Assembly: GCA_032717465.1 (NCBI GenBank)
Contig: CM064658.1
Location: 1,486,001-1,550,000, forward strand
Source of the DNA: Coenobita brevimanus
Taxonomy: Eukaryota > Arthropoda > Malacostraca > Decapoda > Coenobitidae
DNA: 64,000 nt
Direction: 5' to 3'
This document shows positions 63,911 to 64,000 of the stretch, piece by piece; the first letter of the stretch is position 1, and each line of letters begins with the position of its first letter. The position numbers and the translations under genes were made by a program. A model generated the notes under the pieces. The model was not told the origin of the DNA, ran no database searches, and saw only the letters and a list, made by a program, of their open reading frames with translations.

Positions 63911-64000
63911 CTCACTGAAAACTGGCGGCCGTCTCCTCACGCCAATTAAATGTTCTCTCTCCCTTTTCCTCTCCCCCTTGTTCTCTCCACCTCTCTTCCC
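63911..64000. other. Second copy of the 431-bp duplicated boundary, then CT-rich DNA to the window edge
   Basis: CTCACTGAAAACTGGCGGCC then GTCTCCTCAC, GCCAATTAAATG and TTCTCTC. Tandem array probably continues beyond the window. Confidence 0.8.

Overview
The window looks like non-coding DNA from a decapod crustacean, with a brachyuran crab slightly favoured. The reasons are the extreme load of simple sequence repeats (long GA/CT, CA/GT and AAT tracts, plus many minisatellites), a diverged array related to the arthropod telomere repeat TTAGG, tRNA-derived SINE remnants with microsatellite tails, and two decayed non-LTR retrotransposon C-termini of a kind I recall from crab genomes. The species call is inference from memory. 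Nothing bacterial (operons, CRISPR, IS elements, Shine-Dalgarno sites) is present. No complete protein-coding gene can be supported. Nearly every long open frame is a translation of a two- or three-letter repeat.

Layout. 1-2.2 kb: CA-rich degenerate repeat, then a CpG-dense non-repetitive segment that is the best promoter-like DNA here. 2.2-9.1 kb: pyrimidine tracts, a foldback MITE and a 72-bp array derived from it (many units carry TGACGTCA or a one-base variant), GAAG minisatellite, an 83-bp array, a 27-bp satellite of about 35 copies, and a 58-bp AT-rich array. 9.1-19.8 kb: alternating purine-rich and pyrimidine-rich blocks, a 29/33-bp minisatellite, a reverse-transcriptase-like fragment and a candidate minus-strand exon. 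19.8-33.1 kb: the most complex part, with tRNA-like SINE heads, an apparently undescribed SINE-like family (core CACGAAGAAGTG), a foldback pair of it, a non-LTR element 3' end, a second candidate exon, and a cluster of small inverted-repeat elements built around CCAGACGATTTTATTCAGC that seems to have seeded a 31-bp satellite. 33.1-44.5 kb: several kilobases of polypyrimidine then polypurine DNA, including a higher-order repeat of about 0.6 kb. 44.5-55.7 kb: more copies of the SINE-like and MITE families between purine tracts and minisatellites. 55.7-64 kb: CT and GA blocks, a degenerate TTAGG-like array, G-rich pentamers, CA-rich repeats and a 431-bp duplication.

How it fits together. The window reads as transposon remnants whose tails and termini have repeatedly expanded into microsatellites and satellites. 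The two candidate exons (30665-30717 and 12172-12297, both minus strand) have good splice signals and compatible reading phase. They could belong to one gene with a very long intron, but this is weak evidence without RNA data.
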